Origin: an uncultured Collinsella sp.
GTDB lineage: Bacteria > Actinomycetota > Coriobacteriia > Coriobacteriales > Coriobacteriaceae
Assembly: GCA_902494815.1 (NCBI GenBank)
Contig: CABUVB010000095.1
Span: 1-7,094 of the forward strand
Reading direction: 5' to 3'
DNA length: 7,094 nucleotides
Position 1 is the stretch's first letter; each line of letters begins with the position of its first letter. This document shows positions 6,670 to 7,094 of this stretch, in pieces. A program made the position numbers and the translations under genes. Below the pieces are notes generated by a model, which saw only the letters and a list, made by a program, of their open reading frames with translations, was not told the DNA's origin and did not search any database.

Positions 6670-6678
6670 TGCTATAGT
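6670..6678 (+). promoter_or_regulatory. Extended -10 promoter of rpsT
   Basis: TGCTATAGT has both the TG extension and a 5-of-6 -10 hexamer (TATAGT, 6673-6678). No good -35 occurs at 16-18 bases upstream, which extended -10 promoters can tolerate. Transcription would start near 6685, giving a leader of about 69 bases before rpsT. Confidence 0.62.
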
Positions 6679-6684
6679 AGGCGC

Positions 6685-6730
6685 TTGCATGACCTCACCG
6701 TGTCTCAGAGGTGTCATACATTTTTTGCAA
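6685..6730 (+). promoter_or_regulatory. Structured rpsT mRNA leader, possible attenuator
   Basis: ATGACCTC (6689-6696) can pair with GAGG and TCAT (6708-6717) around a two-base bulge, with an 11-base loop. Three bases later comes a run of six T (6721-6726). TTGC (6685-6688) can also pair with GCAA (6727-6730), closing the whole element. Stem plus U-tract looks like a weak intrinsic terminator within the leader, so premature termination is possible; it could equally be a 5'-end stabilising hairpin or a site for S20 feedback. The stem is only half G+C and is not adjacent to the T-run, so this remains a candidate. Confidence 0.42.
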
Positions 6731-6748
6731 GGAACTCGAAAGGAACTC
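6729..6748 (+). repeat. Tandem AAGGAACTC direct repeat with ribosome binding site of rpsT
   Basis: AAGGAACTC occurs at 6729-6737 and again at 6740-6748, 11 bases apart. The second AAGGA (6740-6744) stands nine bases before the GTG at 6754 and is the functional site. The first is too far for direct initiation; it may be chance or a standby ribosome site. The first copy overlaps the 3' end of the leader structure. Confidence 0.6.
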
Positions 6749-6753
6749 CAGAA

Positions 6754-7020
6754 GTGGCAAACATCAAGTCTCAGAAGAAGCGTATCCGCACCAATGAGGC
6801 AGCTCGCATGCGTAACAAGGCTGTCAAGTCCGAGCTCAAGACGCTGACCAAGCACGTCCAGTCCGCCGTCGCCGAGGGCGACGCCGAGAAGGCCCAGGCT
6901 GCCCTCAAGACCGTCACCAAGCGTCTCGACATGGCTGCCGCCAAGCATGTTATCCACAAGAACCAGGCTTCCAACCGCAAGTCCGGTCTTGCCAAGCTCG
7001 TGAACAGCATCAACGCCTAA
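6754..7020 (+). CDS. rpsT: 30S ribosomal protein S20
   Basis: The 88-residue protein binds 16S rRNA early in 30S assembly. From the GTG at 6754 it reads MANIKSQKKRIRTNEAARMR, the standard S20 start, then a basic helix (NKAVKSELKTLTKHV), an acidic turn (EGDAEKAQAAL) and the conserved C-terminal helix with GLAKLVNSINA. VIHKNQASNRKSGLAKLV carries the expected K-N-x-A-x-R-K-S segment. Length is typical. Upstream TTG at 6685 in the same frame would add 23 residues (including HDLTVSQRCHTFF) with no counterpart in the family, so it is not used. E. coli rpsT also begins at a non-AUG codon and is autoregulated at translation; the GTG here is compatible with similar control but does not prove it. Codon use is strongly biased, fitting high expression. 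The gene has its own promoter, leader and terminator. Confidence 0.97.
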   Translation: MANIKSQKKRIRTNEAARMRNKAVKSELKTLTKHVQSAVAEGDAEKAQAALKTVTKRLDMAAAKHVIHKNQASNRKSGLAKLVNSINA

Positions 7021-7054
7021 GTTGTAAATTTCACACCACACAGATTACGCGCAT

Positions 7055-7091
7055 AAATGGAGCCTGTTTTATGGAACAGGCTCCATTTTTT
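7055..7091 (+). terminator. Intrinsic terminator after rpsT
   Basis: A perfect 14-base-pair stem (AAATGGAGCCTGTT, 7055-7068, with AACAGGCTCCATTT, 7075-7088) with a 6-base loop (TTATGG) is followed by a T-run reaching 7091. It lies 34 bases after the rpsT stop. The reverse direction has only three T residues, so it is mainly a + strand terminator. Confidence 0.95.
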
Positions 7092-7094
7092 GTA

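Noticed and set aside
6685..6753. TTG start for rpsT at 6685, or a leader peptide there
   Set aside because: The added 23 residues do not belong to S20, the codon would be at the very first base of the predicted transcript, and the region is better explained as an RNA leader.
1..7094. Mobile element, CRISPR array, toxin-antitoxin or defence system
   Set aside because: No transposase, integrase, terminal repeats, repeat-spacer pattern or defence domains on either strand; all coding space is taken by core genes.

Overview
The window is about 7.1 kb of high-GC DNA with every recognisable gene on the + strand. It holds eight protein genes in two blocks of core housekeeping functions. The organism is most likely an actinobacterium of class Coriobacteriia; a Collinsella-like genome is my best guess from memory of gene order, not from a search. 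The main clue is a gene for the actinobacterial-type integration host factor (mIHF) immediately followed by gmk and rpoZ, an order known from Actinobacteria such as Mycobacterium. GTG starts and a strong preference for C- or G-ending codons fit this.

Block 1 (1-2398) is a very tight operon: mihF (cut at its 5' end by the window edge), gmk, rpoZ and thiI. Gaps are 0, 5 and 0 bases, and a strong intrinsic terminator follows at 2365-2398. It joins nucleoid architecture, GMP phosphorylation, RNA polymerase assembly and tRNA thiolation. thiI sits where many actinobacteria carry coaBC (dfp) after rpoZ. Its product lacks the C-terminal rhodanese domain found in E. coli ThiI.

Block 2 (about 2399-7094) starts with a roughly 170-base non-coding stretch holding an imperfect inverted repeat. 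Then come comEA and comEC, overlapping by ATGA, which encode the DNA receptor and inner-membrane channel for transformation-type DNA uptake. After a 78-base gap with a candidate promoter comes holA (DNA polymerase III delta). After a 133-base gap with an extended -10 promoter and a structured leader comes rpsT (ribosomal protein S20), closed by a strong intrinsic terminator at 7055-7091. The comEA-comEC-holA-rpsT order is widely seen in Gram-positive bacteria.

I found no mobile element, CRISPR array, tRNA, rRNA or clearly new system. The points most worth a second look are the rpsT leader (a hairpin plus U-tract resembling an attenuator, and two tandem Shine-Dalgarno-like repeats), the inverted repeat upstream of comEA, and intact-looking DNA-uptake genes in a lineage where I know of no well-established natural transformation.
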